Assembly: GCA_902771735.1 (NCBI GenBank)
Contig: CACXXO010000007.1
Span: 147,561-211,560, forward strand
Length of the DNA stretch: 64,000 nucleotides
Direction of reading: 5' to 3'
Source: an uncultured Bacteroidota bacterium
Lineage (GTDB): Bacteria > Bacteroidota > Bacteroidia > Bacteroidales > P3
Shown here in pieces: positions 16,398 to 24,542 of the stretch. A program made the translations under genes and the position numbers. The notes beneath the pieces are model-generated. The model did no database searches, was not told the DNA's origin, and saw only the letters and a list, made by a program, of their open reading frames with translations. The stretch's first letter is position 1; each line of letters opens with the position of its first letter.

Positions 16398-17455
16398 TTT
16401 TTCTTTTTTGCTTTTCCGCTCACGCGCAGTTTGTCGCCAGGATGGAGGACTTTGTTGCGACTAATGCCGTTGAGCTTGCACAGTTGGTTGATGGTGGTGC
16501 CGTTGCGGCGGGCAATCTTCTCCAAGGTGTCGCCACTGCGCACGCGATACCATCCGTTGCCCGACGCTTTCCCGCCACCCGACGAGACACGGCCTTCCTT
16601 ACCCTTGGCCACCTTGCGGAACGACGACGAGGTGAGCGACAACTCGTCGCTGACGAGGTCGTGGGTGCTGCAGTCGAGGACATTCTCGGGATTGATGGCG
16701 TTGCCCATGTAGCGAATCTCGAAGTGGAGATGGCTGCCGCGACTGCGGCCGGTGTTGCCGCAAAGGCCGATGATTTCGCCACTCTTCACCTGCTGTCCGG
16801 CCACGACGTGACGTTTCGACATGTGGGCATAGTAGGTCTCCAAGCCGTTGGAATGGTGGATGATGACCAGCTCGCCGTAGCTGCGGTTGCGCTTCGAGAT
16901 GCGCACCACTCCGTCGAAGGCGGCATAAATGGGCTCGCCGGTGGGCAATGCCAGGTCGAGACCGTAATGGAAACGGCGGCGACGGGGACCGAAGTGCGAC
17001 GAGGGACGTGCCGTCCACGGGGTAGGCCAGGTGAATTTCTCGCCACGGGCGTTGTTGCGCAAATTGATGTTGATAGGCGAAGTGATACTGTTCACATCGA
17101 GTTTTGGCAGGTGGATGGCTGCGGTGTCGAAACCGGCCAACAGGATGTCGTCCTCGCTCTCCACGCCCTCATCGTCGAGGGTGTAGATGTTGGGCATCCC
17201 TTCTTCGTCGGCGTCTTCTTCCTCCTCTTCCTCAAAGAGGAAGGGGGCCTGGTACATGTAGCTTTCGGTCTCTTTGTTGTTGCGGCGGTCTATCACCACC
17301 CCTTTGTATTCCTCGTCTTCGTATATGACGTCAAGTTTATTGACTTTGATTTCCGATTTGTTGTTCTTCGACTGTGGGTCATCTGTCTGTGCCGACGCCA
17401 CCACGGGCAGCGTCAACAGGGCAAATAACAATATGATATGTCTTGTATAGTTCAT
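16394..17455 (-). CDS. M23 metallopeptidase with LysM domain
   Basis: A 353-residue exported endopeptidase. Residues 1-22 are a signal peptide ending in ASAQ. An acidic region follows ([12 protein letters not shown]). The M23 domain has the zinc ligands HYGLD (H-x3-D), and [11 protein letters not shown] (HxH), with [19 protein letters not shown] between. The C-terminus is one LysM repeat ([20 protein letters not shown]) for peptidoglycan binding. It probably cleaves peptide cross-links in the periplasm. A -7 box, TATTTTTG (complement of 17491-17498), gives a leader of about 31 nt. It overlaps trmD by 4 bp. Confidence 0.93.
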   Translation of the reverse strand: MNYTRHIILLFALLTLPVVASAQTDDPQSKNNKSEIKVNKLDVIYEDEEYKGVVIDRRNNKETESYMYQAPFLFEEEEEEDADEEGMPNIYTLDDEGVESEDDILLAGFDTAAIHLPKLDVNSITSPININLRNNARGEKFTWPTPWTARPSSHFGPRRRRFHYGLDLALPTGEPIYAAFDGVVRISKRNRSYGELVIIHHSNGLETYYAHMSKRHVVAGQQVKSGEIIGLCGNTGRSRGSHLHFEIRYMGNAINPENVLDCSTHDLVSDELSLTSSSFRKVAKGKEGRVSSGGGKASGNGWYRVRSGDTLEKIARRNGTTINQLCKLNGISRNKVLHPGDKLRVSGKAKKKK

Positions 17456-17490
17456 TGTGTGATGCTCGATAAGGGTGTGTAAAAACTTTG

Positions 17491-17498
17491 CAAAAATA
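17491..17498 (-). promoter_or_regulatory. Promoter -7 box for the M23 peptidase-trmD unit
   Basis: TATTTTTG on the minus strand, 36 bp upstream of the M23 peptidase start codon. Confidence 0.6.
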
Positions 17499-17546
17499 CA
17501 AAAAATACCCCGAACGGCAAATAATATTATCTTAAAAAATCAAAAA

Positions 17547-18047
17547 TCAGGGCTTCGGGGATTCCTTGTCGCAATTGATGATGCGGCAAGCGCCGATGTA
17601 GCGTTTTTTGTAGTAGAGTTCGTTCGAGCGGGTGATGATGATGCCGTTCTGTGTCGAGGAGTGGATGAAGCGGAAGGTGCCGTCGTCGTTCACTTCGGTG
17701 ACGATGCCCACATGACCCACGCTTTTCGTGTGTTTCCGTCCGCCGTAGAACACCAGGTCGCCCACCTTCAGGCTGTCGTCCTCCACCCTGCTGCACATAT
17801 TGTATTGTCCACCTGCCGACGGAGCCAGCGTGACGCCGAACTTGCCATAGATATAGCGGGTGAAACCCGCGCAGTCGAACCCTTTGGGCGTCTTGCCTGC
17901 CCAACGGTAGGGGGTGCCCAGGTAATTCATGCTCTCGGCAATCAGCGTGTCGACCGCGATGCAGGTGTCGGGCACCGCTCTTTGGGCATGCAAATGGGTA
18001 CCGTTCAGTAACATCAGGGCGAGGATGGCAAAAAAATATTTTTTCAT
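17547..18047 (-). CDS. NlpC/P60 family cysteine endopeptidase
   Basis: A 166-residue secreted peptidase. The signal peptide MKKYFFAILALMLLNGTHLH is followed by an NlpC/P60 domain: catalytic Cys in GFDCAGFTRYIYGKFG, His in VGHVGIVTEV, and third residue His in FRFIHSSTQNG. These enzymes cut gamma-D-glutamyl-diaminopimelate bonds in peptidoglycan stems. I use ATG 18047, four bases after the ABC gene's stop; a TTG at 18062 would overlap that gene. Its place behind dapB and an ABC transporter may reflect a link to diaminopimelate recycling, which is inference. Confidence 0.9.
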   Translation of the reverse strand: MKKYFFAILALMLLNGTHLHAQRAVPDTCIAVDTLIAESMNYLGTPYRWAGKTPKGFDCAGFTRYIYGKFGVTLAPSAGGQYNMCSRVEDDSLKVGDLVFYGGRKHTKSVGHVGIVTEVNDDGTFRFIHSSTQNGIIITRSNELYYKKRYIGACRIINCDKESPKP

Positions 18048-18051
18048 AGGC

Positions 18052-18792
18052 TCAATAGTCAAAAATGATTCTTCCTTCGGCCATGTGGGACTTCACGCCA
18101 TAGACCATGCCGATGTTTTCCGGTGTGAGGCCGCCGGCCATGGAGCCGTTGTAGAGCAGCCGTCCCTCGTGGAAGAGCAGCAGGTCGTCGCAGAACTGCA
18201 GGGCAAGGTTGAGGTCGTGGATGACGATGACCACACTCTTGCCGGTTTCCCGCAACAGGCGCATAATCTCGAGCTGGTGGGCGATGTCGAGGTTGCTCAC
18301 CGGCTCGTCCATCAGCAGCACCGGCGTCTGTTGCGCCAGGGCGCGGGCTATCATCACCCTTTGCAGCTCGCCGCCGCTCATCTCGTGAGGCTTGGCCAGC
18401 CGCAGGTGCCATGTGCCGGTCTGCCGCATGCATTGCTCCACGATGTCCCAGTCGGCCTGCGACTCGTTCTGCAACCGTTTCTGGTAGGGGTTGCGACCCA
18501 TGAGGACGTTCTCGAAGGCCGAGAACTCGAAGTCGGTATGCACCTGCTGGCGCACGAAAGCCACCTTCTGAGCCAAGGCCCGGGCAGCGAAATCCTGCAC
18601 CCGACGGCCGTCGATGAGCACCTGCCCTGCGGTGGGTTCCAGCAAGCCGCCTATGCAGCGCAACAGCGTGGTCTTGCCACAGCCGTTGGGACCCATCACA
18701 GCCGTGATGCGTCCATCGGCAATCGTGGCACCGATATTGTCGAGGATGCGACGCTTGCCGAAGTCGACGGTTATATGGTCGAGGGTTATCAT
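18052..18792 (-). CDS. FecE/BtuD-type ABC transporter ATP-binding protein
   Basis: A 246-residue ATPase of the iron-siderophore/cobalamin/haem importer class. Walker A is GPNGCGKTTLLRC (about residue 35), the signature is MSGGELQRVMIARALAQ, Walker B is PVLLMDEPVSNLD, and the H-loop is VVIVIHDLNLA. It directly abuts the FecCD-type permease gene, so the two subunits form one importer. The periplasmic binding protein and TonB receptor are not encoded nearby, so the substrate cannot be named. Confidence 0.93.
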   Translation of the reverse strand: MITLDHITVDFGKRRILDNIGATIADGRITAVMGPNGCGKTTLLRCIGGLLEPTAGQVLIDGRRVQDFAARALAQKVAFVRQQVHTDFEFSAFENVLMGRNPYQKRLQNESQADWDIVEQCMRQTGTWHLRLAKPHEMSGGELQRVMIARALAQQTPVLLMDEPVSNLDIAHQLEIMRLLRETGKSVVIVIHDLNLALQFCDDLLLFHEGRLLYNGSMAGGLTPENIGMVYGVKSHMAEGRIIFDY

Positions 18793-19773
18793 TCAGTAGC
18801 TTTTCTTGTTCTTATACAACAGATAGATGAACAGCGGAGCACCCACCATGGAGGTGAGGCTACCCACGGGCAGCTCGCTGGGACGCAGCACCGTGCGTGC
18901 CAGGGTATCGCACAGCAGCACGAAGATGGCGCCGCACAGCATGGCATAGGGCACCACACGACGGTTGTCGGGTCCCGCCACCAGGCGCACGGCATGCGGA
19001 ACTATCAGTCCCACAAATCCTATCACACCGCACGAGCTCACCGCGAAAGCCACCATCAGGGTGGTTGCCACCAGCAGCACCCGCTTCACCTTCTCCACCT
19101 CGCAACCCATGCTCTGCGCCGCCTCGCTGCCGGCCAGCAGCAGGTTCAAATCCCTTGAGTACCAGAGCACCACACCCATTCCCACCGCAGCCACCGGCAG
19201 CAGCATCCACACGTCGGTCCACGACGAGCTGCCGAAGGAACCCATGGTCCAGAAGATGATGCTGTCCATCTTCTCCTGGTTGAGCACCATGAGGAACGAG
19301 ATGACGGCCGAAATGAGCAGCGTGAGGCATACGCCCGTGAGCAGCAGCGTGGTGGTGTGCATGCGGTTGCCGATGGAGGCTATCTTGTAGATGAGCAGCA
19401 CCGTCAACAGTGCCGCCGCCAGCGCCATGCCGCCCACGCCCCAGAGGAAAGCCTCGAGGCCCAGCAATATGGCCACTGCGGCACCCAGCGAGGCACCGCT
19501 CGAGACACCCAGCACATAGGGGTCCGTCAGGGGGTTGCGGAAAATGCTCTGATAGGCCGCGCCGCACACACTCAGCACCGCCCCCACCAGGGCACCCATG
19601 ATGACCCTCGGCAGGCGCAGCTGCCAGAAAATCTGCGAGTCCTGTATCTCGTCCCATGTGAAGTCGACGGCACCGAAGAGGCTGCAAACAGCCATCGTGG
19701 CCGCCAGCAGCACACTCAATCCCAGCATCACCCAGCCATTGGCTTTCCCCGACTTATAGGACTTATTGGACAT
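18793..19773 (-). CDS. FecCD-family ABC transporter permease
   Basis: A 326-residue inner-membrane permease with about nine to ten membrane segments. Family marks include LRLPRVIMGALVGAVLSVCG, FRNPLTDPYVLGVSSGASLG, and GVIGFVGLIVPHAVRLVAGPDNR, where it couples to the ATPase. It imports iron-siderophore, haem or cobalamin-type substrates. It starts 3 bp after dapB's stop and ends directly against the ATPase gene, so all four genes (dapB, permease, ATPase, NlpC) are one operon. Confidence 0.94.
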   Translation of the reverse strand: MSNKSYKSGKANGWVMLGLSVLLAATMAVCSLFGAVDFTWDEIQDSQIFWQLRLPRVIMGALVGAVLSVCGAAYQSIFRNPLTDPYVLGVSSGASLGAAVAILLGLEAFLWGVGGMALAAALLTVLLIYKIASIGNRMHTTTLLLTGVCLTLLISAVISFLMVLNQEKMDSIIFWTMGSFGSSSWTDVWMLLPVAAVGMGVVLWYSRDLNLLLAGSEAAQSMGCEVEKVKRVLLVATTLMVAFAVSSCGVIGFVGLIVPHAVRLVAGPDNRRVVPYAMLCGAIFVLLCDTLARTVLRPSELPVGSLTSMVGAPLFIYLLYKNKKSY

Positions 19774-19776
19774 CGT

Positions 19777-20448
19777 TTACAGTATATCTTTCATCGTATA
19801 CACCCCCGGCTTGGCCGTGGCCAGAAACTCGGCCGCCAGCAGGGCACCCATGGCCAGCCCTTTGCGGCTATGGGCCTCGTGGGTCAGCGTGATGGTGTCT
19901 ATCTCGCTGTCGTAGACCACCGTATGTGTCCCCGGCACCTCGCCCTCGCGGAACGAGGCGATGGGAATGCTTTCCGCTTTCCGCTCGCCACTCGCCACTA
20001 TCTGCTCCTGCAGCGTGATGGCCGTGCCGCTCGGGGCATCGAGCTTGTGGATGTGGTGGGTCTCGCTGATGGACACTTTGTAGTCGTCGCGACCGCGCAT
20101 CAGCTCAGCCAGACGACGGTTCAACTCGAACATGATGTTCATCCCGATGCTGAAGTTGGTAGCTGTGAACAGTCTGCCGTTCAGTCTCTTGCACTCGGCG
20201 ACCACCATCTCGTAGTCGCCATACCAGCCCGTGGTGCCGCACACCACCGGCACTCCTTTTCCCATGCAGCGCAGCATATTTTCCGTAGCCGTTTTCGGTG
20301 TGGTGAACTCGATGGCCACATCGGCATCCATTTTCTCCGGCCAGGGCTCGCCCTTGTCGATTTTTATCGTGACGGCATGTCCTCTCCCGGCGGCCAGTGC
20401 CTCGATGGCATGCCCCATTTTCCCGTATCCTATCAGTGCAATCTTCAT
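19777..20448 (-). CDS. dapB: 4-hydroxy-tetrahydrodipicolinate reductase
   Basis: A 223-residue enzyme of the diaminopimelate/lysine pathway that reduces the dihydrodipicolinate precursor with NAD(P)H. Visible marks: MKIALIGYGKMGHAIEALA (nucleotide-binding Gly motif), VAIEFTTPKTATEN, VVCGTTGWYGDYE, and SETHHIHKLDAPSGTAITLQE, which contains the catalytic His pair and Lys. I start at 20448 since the -7 box TATCTTTG lies at 20474-20481, close behind an alternative upstream start at 20496. The product feeds peptidoglycan synthesis. Confidence 0.95.
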   Translation of the reverse strand: MKIALIGYGKMGHAIEALAAGRGHAVTIKIDKGEPWPEKMDADVAIEFTTPKTATENMLRCMGKGVPVVCGTTGWYGDYEMVVAECKRLNGRLFTATNFSIGMNIMFELNRRLAELMRGRDDYKVSISETHHIHKLDAPSGTAITLQEQIVASGERKAESIPIASFREGEVPGTHTVVYDSEIDTITLTHEAHSRKGLAMGALLAAEFLATAKPGVYTMKDIL

Positions 20449-20473
20449 AGATGTTTCCTCAAAAAGTAATCTG

Positions 20474-20505
20474 CAAAGATACACACTTTTTCCCAAACAG
20501 ACAAA
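20474..20505 (-). promoter_or_regulatory. dapB operon promoter
   Basis: Minus strand TATCTTTG (complement of 20474-20481) with TTTG 20 bp upstream, a full Bacteroidota housekeeping promoter. It fixes the dapB start at 20448. Confidence 0.75.
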
Positions 20506-20559
20506 TTTTATTTCGCCAACCCCTTCCGATGGGAATTGTTAACAAATCTTAAATGCTAT

Positions 20560-20640
20560 CACCCTACGAAAGACCTACCAACACCTACCGTGGTAGGAGT
20601 TGGTTAGGAGTTGGTAGGGAGATGGTAGGGAGTTCATACG
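20560..20640. repeat. Dispersed GTAGGAGTTGG intergenic repeat, copy b
   Basis: ACACCTACCGTGGTAGGAGT forms the palindromic centre, followed by 11-nt tandem units GTAGGAGTTGG, GTTAGGAGTTG, GTAGGGAGATG and GTAGGGAGTTC. The ~80-bp core aligns closely with the copy at 47554-47686. Confidence 0.8.
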
Positions 20641-20664
20641 GTTATTATACTTAGCGTTATGTAC

Positions 20665-20698
20665 GAAAAAAGGCACCTTTCGGTTGGAAAGGTGCCTT
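20665..20698 (-). terminator. Terminator of the TonB/lipoprotein operon
   Basis: AAGGCACCTTT (20670-20680) pairs with AAAGGTGCCTT (20688-20698); on the minus strand it is followed by a run of T. Confidence 0.85.
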
Positions 20699-20741
20699 GG
20701 ATGGTTTTGGCATCGAGAAATTAACTTAATAAATGTTAAAA

Positions 20742-21212
20742 CTATTCTTTTTCGCGTGAAATAAAGATGGAGAAGTAGAGTACCGAGGCGTAGATGAGGG
20801 GTGTGATGACTGGGGTAAGCAGATTCAGGAGGAAATCCACATTACTATAGAAGAAGCAGTTGTAGAACGGGAATGAGAGTGGGAAGCAAAGAATCATAAG
20901 GGTAAAGGTTGGCATCGCGAAGAACAGACACAGGATAAGAAACACCGCGAGGGGGAAGGCTATCATCCACCGGTGATACTTCTGCTTGCGGAGCACCAAG
21001 GCGGGGCCTATGCCCCAAAGGGCAGCATAGACAATGCCCAGCACCATGAACAAGAATCCTATCCAAAAGCCATCGGCCTCGTCGTCCATCAGCACTTCCC
21101 ACTTGGTCGTGGCAAGCAGGATGATGAAAGCCACTACATTGAGCACAGCATAGATGGTTACGAAGGTGCCGTAGAATTTTCCTGGTTTGCAGTTTAGGTT
21201 TATTTTGTACAT
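20742..21212 (-). CDS. Small four-helix membrane protein of unknown function
   Basis: A 156-residue protein with about four membrane segments (near residues 16-34, 48-70, 84-102 and 130-150). The ends are charged and cytoplasmic in character (MYKINLNCKPGKF, ISREKE). It is the last gene of a three-gene unit: it starts 3 bp after the lipoprotein gene and is followed by a terminator. No family is recognised. Confidence 0.6.
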   Translation of the reverse strand: MYKINLNCKPGKFYGTFVTIYAVLNVVAFIILLATTKWEVLMDDEADGFWIGFLFMVLGIVYAALWGIGPALVLRKQKYHRWMIAFPLAVFLILCLFFAMPTFTLMILCFPLSFPFYNCFFYSNVDFLLNLLTPVITPLIYASVLYFSIFISREKE

Positions 21213-21215
21213 GGG

Positions 21216-22058
21216 TTAAAAATCGTCGGGCGAGGTTTCCTCGTAGCCGCAGAGTCCTTCGGGAATGTGGTCGTCGGAGCGGTAGTTGATGTAGTCGAAG
21301 CTGCCGATGCACTCCAGCGGGGTATAGGCAGTGTAAAGGATAAACTGCTCATCGTCGGGCGAGGTGACGACCTCCAGCCAAAGGTCGCGGTTCTTGCTGC
21401 TGCGGCGCAAGGAGACATGATACCAGTTCCCGTTGCCTACGGTAAAGTCGTAGCAGTACTCGTCATCGCTGATTTTCCTGAAATTGCGCAGCGGACACAT
21501 TTGGAGTTTCATGCCTCGGTAGACAATCAGGCTGTCGGTGAGCTCGAGGGGGTAGGGGCTGTCGGTGCTGAGATAATAGCTTCCCTCACGCTTCAGCAGG
21601 GGGTACCACACACGCGGGATGTCGCCGAGGTTCTGAGGTATCAGTTTGGCTGTGGAATCCACGGCAAAGATGTCGGTGTATGCCACATCAAAGTATTCTT
21701 TGTTTTCCTCCCGATCCCAGACAGAGAAATCGTTGCGCACGGTTTTGTCGTGATTGGGGTCGGTGCGGGGCGTGAGGAAATAGTTCGACGTTGTCAGTTC
21801 GGTCTCGCGGCAGGTGTCGCAGCGATAGAAATTGTATTCGCGGTCGAGGAAGAGCGTGTCGTGCTCGGTGAAGCTCCCGCAGCGATAGTAAACGCGCGAG
21901 TTCTCGGATCTGAAGGCCAGCGGGAAGGCCACCTTGCGGCCCTCAATGGTAACGATATACTCCGTCGAGTCGGCCGACAGGCGGCCGGGTTGGGCCACCT
22001 GGCATCGACAGCCTGACAGGACTGCCATCAATACGCATATTGTCAAAAATCTCTTCAT
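21216..22058 (-). CDS. Lipoprotein of unknown function
   Basis: A 280-residue exported protein with a lipoprotein signal (MKRFLTICVLMAVLSGC, lipidated Cys at residue 17). The mature region is beta-rich and hydrophilic, with the cysteine-containing segment YNFYRCDTCRETEL and an acidic C-terminus (EETSPDDF). It lies 6 bp after the TonB-domain gene and 3 bp before a membrane-protein gene, so the three products probably work together at the envelope. No domain is recognised. Confidence 0.6.
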   Translation of the reverse strand: MKRFLTICVLMAVLSGCRCQVAQPGRLSADSTEYIVTIEGRKVAFPLAFRSENSRVYYRCGSFTEHDTLFLDREYNFYRCDTCRETELTTSNYFLTPRTDPNHDKTVRNDFSVWDREENKEYFDVAYTDIFAVDSTAKLIPQNLGDIPRVWYPLLKREGSYYLSTDSPYPLELTDSLIVYRGMKLQMCPLRNFRKISDDEYCYDFTVGNGNWYHVSLRRSSKNRDLWLEVVTSPDDEQFILYTAYTPLECIGSFDYINYRSDDHIPEGLCGYEETSPDDF

Positions 22059-22064
22059 GGGAGG

Positions 22065-23168
22065 TTACTTTGAGAGTGAGAAATTGACGGGCATATTGAA
22101 TTGCACACGGACACTTCTATGGCGTTGTTGGCCAGGCGTCCACTTAGGCATCATTGTCGCCACGCGTATTGCCTCGGCGCCGCAGCCGCCACCAATGTCG
22201 CGCAGGATTCGGGGGTTGCTGATGCTGCCGTCTTTCTCGACAACAAAGGTGATATACACTTTGCCGCTGATGTTCATTCTCTTGGCTTCCTTCGGGTAGC
22301 GGATGTTGTCCTGAAAGAATTTTAACATGGCTTCTATGCCGCCGGGAAACTCGGGATCTATTTCAACAACTGTGAAGATTTCATTTTCTGATTCCGGACC
22401 CACCACCACTGGCTCAACCTCAATCCACTCTTCCGGACGTTTCTTCGGCAAGTGGAAGTCGACGTCAAGCTGGTAGACGGTACTTACGGGGCCGACACCT
22501 TCGATGCCTCCGGGCTCCCATTGCGGCATGCTTCTCACCAGGCGTGCGACCTCTTGGGCACATTGGCCTCCGATGTCGTGCAGGATGCGGTAGTAGATGA
22601 CCTCTCCTGATTCGTTGATACGCAACGCCAACGACACACGACCTTGAATCTTCTTGTCGTAAGCCTCCGGAGGGTAGCGCAAGTTGCGGTCAACCCATGC
22701 CTTCAAGCCCTCTTCGCCTCCGGGGAACATGGGGTCTACACCGGGATGAAGATAGGCTTCCTCGAAGAATCGGTCCTCGTCGGGGTCGTCGGGGACAGGA
22801 TATTCGAAAGGAAGTGATAAATCGGGGGTTTGAACCATACCCGTTGCTCCCTCCACATCATCATCGTAGTCTCTATTGGTTTCATCCCAGTTGTTCTGAT
22901 TCACAGAGGAATCGCTATTGGGGGAAGAGCAACTGCCACAGGCGGCCAGCGAGACACAAAGTCCCGCCACGGCAACCTTCTTCCCCAAACGTTTACGACG
23001 GTCCAACGCTTCTTCCAAATACCGCACCTCGGCTTCGCAGCGCGGGCAAGTTCCGCGACAGGGCCCTTCATAGGTGCATTCTTTCATCTCCAAAGGAATG
23101 TCGTTCTCCTCGGCGATGCGGCGGCGCACCTCCTTGAGTTGCTTGCAGATGTTTTTTCCTCGTGTCAT
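22065..23168 (-). CDS. Energy transducer TonB-like protein with two TonB C-terminal domains
   Basis: A 367-residue protein. The N-terminal 60 residues are soluble and hold a four-cysteine cluster (CTYEGPCRGTCPRC, residues 31-44) that looks like a small zinc ribbon. A single membrane helix follows (KVAVAGLCVSLAACGSC). Two TonB_C domains come next: one near residues 150-255 (FPGGEEGLKAWVDRNLRYP, GRVSLALRINESGEV) and one near 270-365 (FPGGIEAMLKFFQDNIRYP, GKVYITFVVEKDGSI). TonB proteins pass proton-motive energy to outer-membrane receptors, but proteins with doubled domains in Bacteroidota may instead be structural. The role is uncertain. Confidence 0.8.
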   Translation of the reverse strand: MTRGKNICKQLKEVRRRIAEENDIPLEMKECTYEGPCRGTCPRCEAEVRYLEEALDRRKRLGKKVAVAGLCVSLAACGSCSSPNSDSSVNQNNWDETNRDYDDDVEGATGMVQTPDLSLPFEYPVPDDPDEDRFFEEAYLHPGVDPMFPGGEEGLKAWVDRNLRYPPEAYDKKIQGRVSLALRINESGEVIYYRILHDIGGQCAQEVARLVRSMPQWEPGGIEGVGPVSTVYQLDVDFHLPKKRPEEWIEVEPVVVGPESENEIFTVVEIDPEFPGGIEAMLKFFQDNIRYPKEAKRMNISGKVYITFVVEKDGSISNPRILRDIGGGCGAEAIRVATMMPKWTPGQQRHRSVRVQFNMPVNFSLSK

Positions 23169-23284
23169 GACCTTGTGCTTTTGTTAATAACGTCGTCGGG
23201 GAGCAAATATTGTTTTTTACTCCCTCTATATATAATATAACAGACTTTTCGCCGAATCTCTACAACGGCATGAAATTTTTTTTG

Positions 23285-23292
23285 TATATTTG
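23285..23292 (+). promoter_or_regulatory. ribBA promoter -7 box
   Basis: TATATTTG at 23285-23292 gives a transcript start near 23298 and a leader of about 24 nt. No FMN riboswitch-like structure fits in that space. Confidence 0.6.
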
Positions 23293-23321
23293 CATCAGTA
23301 AAAAATAAACGATATATTTCT

Positions 23322-24533
23322 ATGGAATTTAAACTCAATACGATAGAAGAGGCCATCGAGGATTTCCGCGATGGCAAGTTTGTGATTGTTGTCGACGACG
23401 AGGACCGCGAGAACGAGGGCGACTTTATTATGGCCGCCGAAAAGATTACCGCCGAGCATGTGAACTTCATGCTCAAGAACGGCCGCGGTGTGCTCTGCGC
23501 CCCCATCACTGAGGAGCGCTGCCACGAGCTGAACCTCGACATGCAGGTGCACGACAACACCTCGCTCCTCGGCACCCCCTTCACCGTGACTGTCGACAAC
23601 CTCGAGGACGGCTGCACCACGGGTGTCTCGATGCACGACCGCGCCAGCACCATCCGCGCCCTGGCCAATCCCGCCACGCGTGCCGACCAGCTGGGCCGTC
23701 CAGGCCACATCAACCCCCTGCGTGCCCGCAACGGCGGCGTGCTGGTGCGCGCCGGCCACACCGAGGCGGCTGTCGACTTGGCCCGCCTCGCCGGTCTCTA
23801 TCCCGCCGGCGCCCTCATCGAGATTATCAACGACGACGGCACCATGGCCCGCATGCCCCAGCTGCAGGAGGTGGCCAAGAAATTCGGTCTCAAGATTGTC
23901 ACCATCAAGGATCTCATCGCCTACCGTATCGCCCACGAGACCCTCATCCGCAAGGAGCAAGAGGTGTTCCTACCCACGCAGTGGGGCAACTTCCAGCTCA
24001 TCGCCTACACCCAGCTCGACAACGGCAACACCCACATGGTGCTCAAGAAGGGCGAGTGGGAAGAGGGCGAGCCTATCCTTGTGCGCGTCCACTCGAGCTG
24101 CGCCACGGGCGACATCTTCGGCAGCTGCAAGTGCGACTGCGGCGACCAGCTGCACCACGCCATGGAGATGATAGAGAAAGAAGGCAAGGGTCTCATTGCC
24201 TACATGAGCCAGGAGGGCCGCGGCATCGGCTTGGTCAACAAGCTCAAAGCCTACCACCTGCAAGAGATGGGCCTCGACACCGTCGACGCCAACCTCAAGC
24301 TGGGCTTCAAGGCTGACGAGCGCGACTACGGCATCGGCGCCCAGATACTGCGCGATCAGAAGGTCACCAAGATGCGTCTCATCACCAACAACCCCGTGAA
24401 GCGCACCGGATTGGAGGGCTACGGTCTTGAAGTGACCGAGATTGTCCCCATCGTCATCGAACCCAACAAATACAACGAGAAATACCTCAAGACCAAGCAG
24501 AATCGCATGGGGCACGAGTTGCACCTGAAATAA
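23322..24533 (+). CDS. ribBA: Bifunctional 3,4-DHBP synthase / GTP cyclohydrolase II
   Basis: A 403-residue fusion that makes both riboflavin precursors. The N-terminal RibB half (about 1-205) shows [20 protein letters not shown] (acidic metal and ribulose-5-phosphate loop) and [14 protein letters not shown] with the catalytic Asp-Arg. The C-terminal RibA half (about 210-403) has the zinc cysteines [40 protein letters not shown] and the catalytic region around DYGIGAQIL and [14 protein letters not shown]. Both active sites look intact. It is followed 9 bp later by the C69 peptidase gene. Confidence 0.97.
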   Translation: MEFKLNTIEEAIEDFRDGKFVIVVDDEDRENEGDFIMAAEKITAEHVNFMLKNGRGVLCAPITEERCHELNLDMQVHDNTSLLGTPFTVTVDNLEDGCTTGVSMHDRASTIRALANPATRADQLGRPGHINPLRARNGGVLVRAGHTEAAVDLARLAGLYPAGALIEIINDDGTMARMPQLQEVAKKFGLKIVTIKDLIAYRIAHETLIRKEQEVFLPTQWGNFQLIAYTQLDNGNTHMVLKKGEWEEGEPILVRVHSSCATGDIFGSCKCDCGDQLHHAMEMIEKEGKGLIAYMSQEGRGIGLVNKLKAYHLQEMGLDTVDANLKLGFKADERDYGIGAQILRDQKVTKMRLITNNPVKRTGLEGYGLEVTEIVPIVIEPNKYNEKYLKTKQNRMGHELHLK

Positions 24534-24542
24534 ACCACCGTT

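Noticed and set aside
20640-20665. Shared string ATACTTAGCGTT-TGTA between the repeat b flank and the region upstream of clpP (about 13300-13330)
   Set aside because: Only two occurrences of a short AT-rich string; not enough to call a motif.
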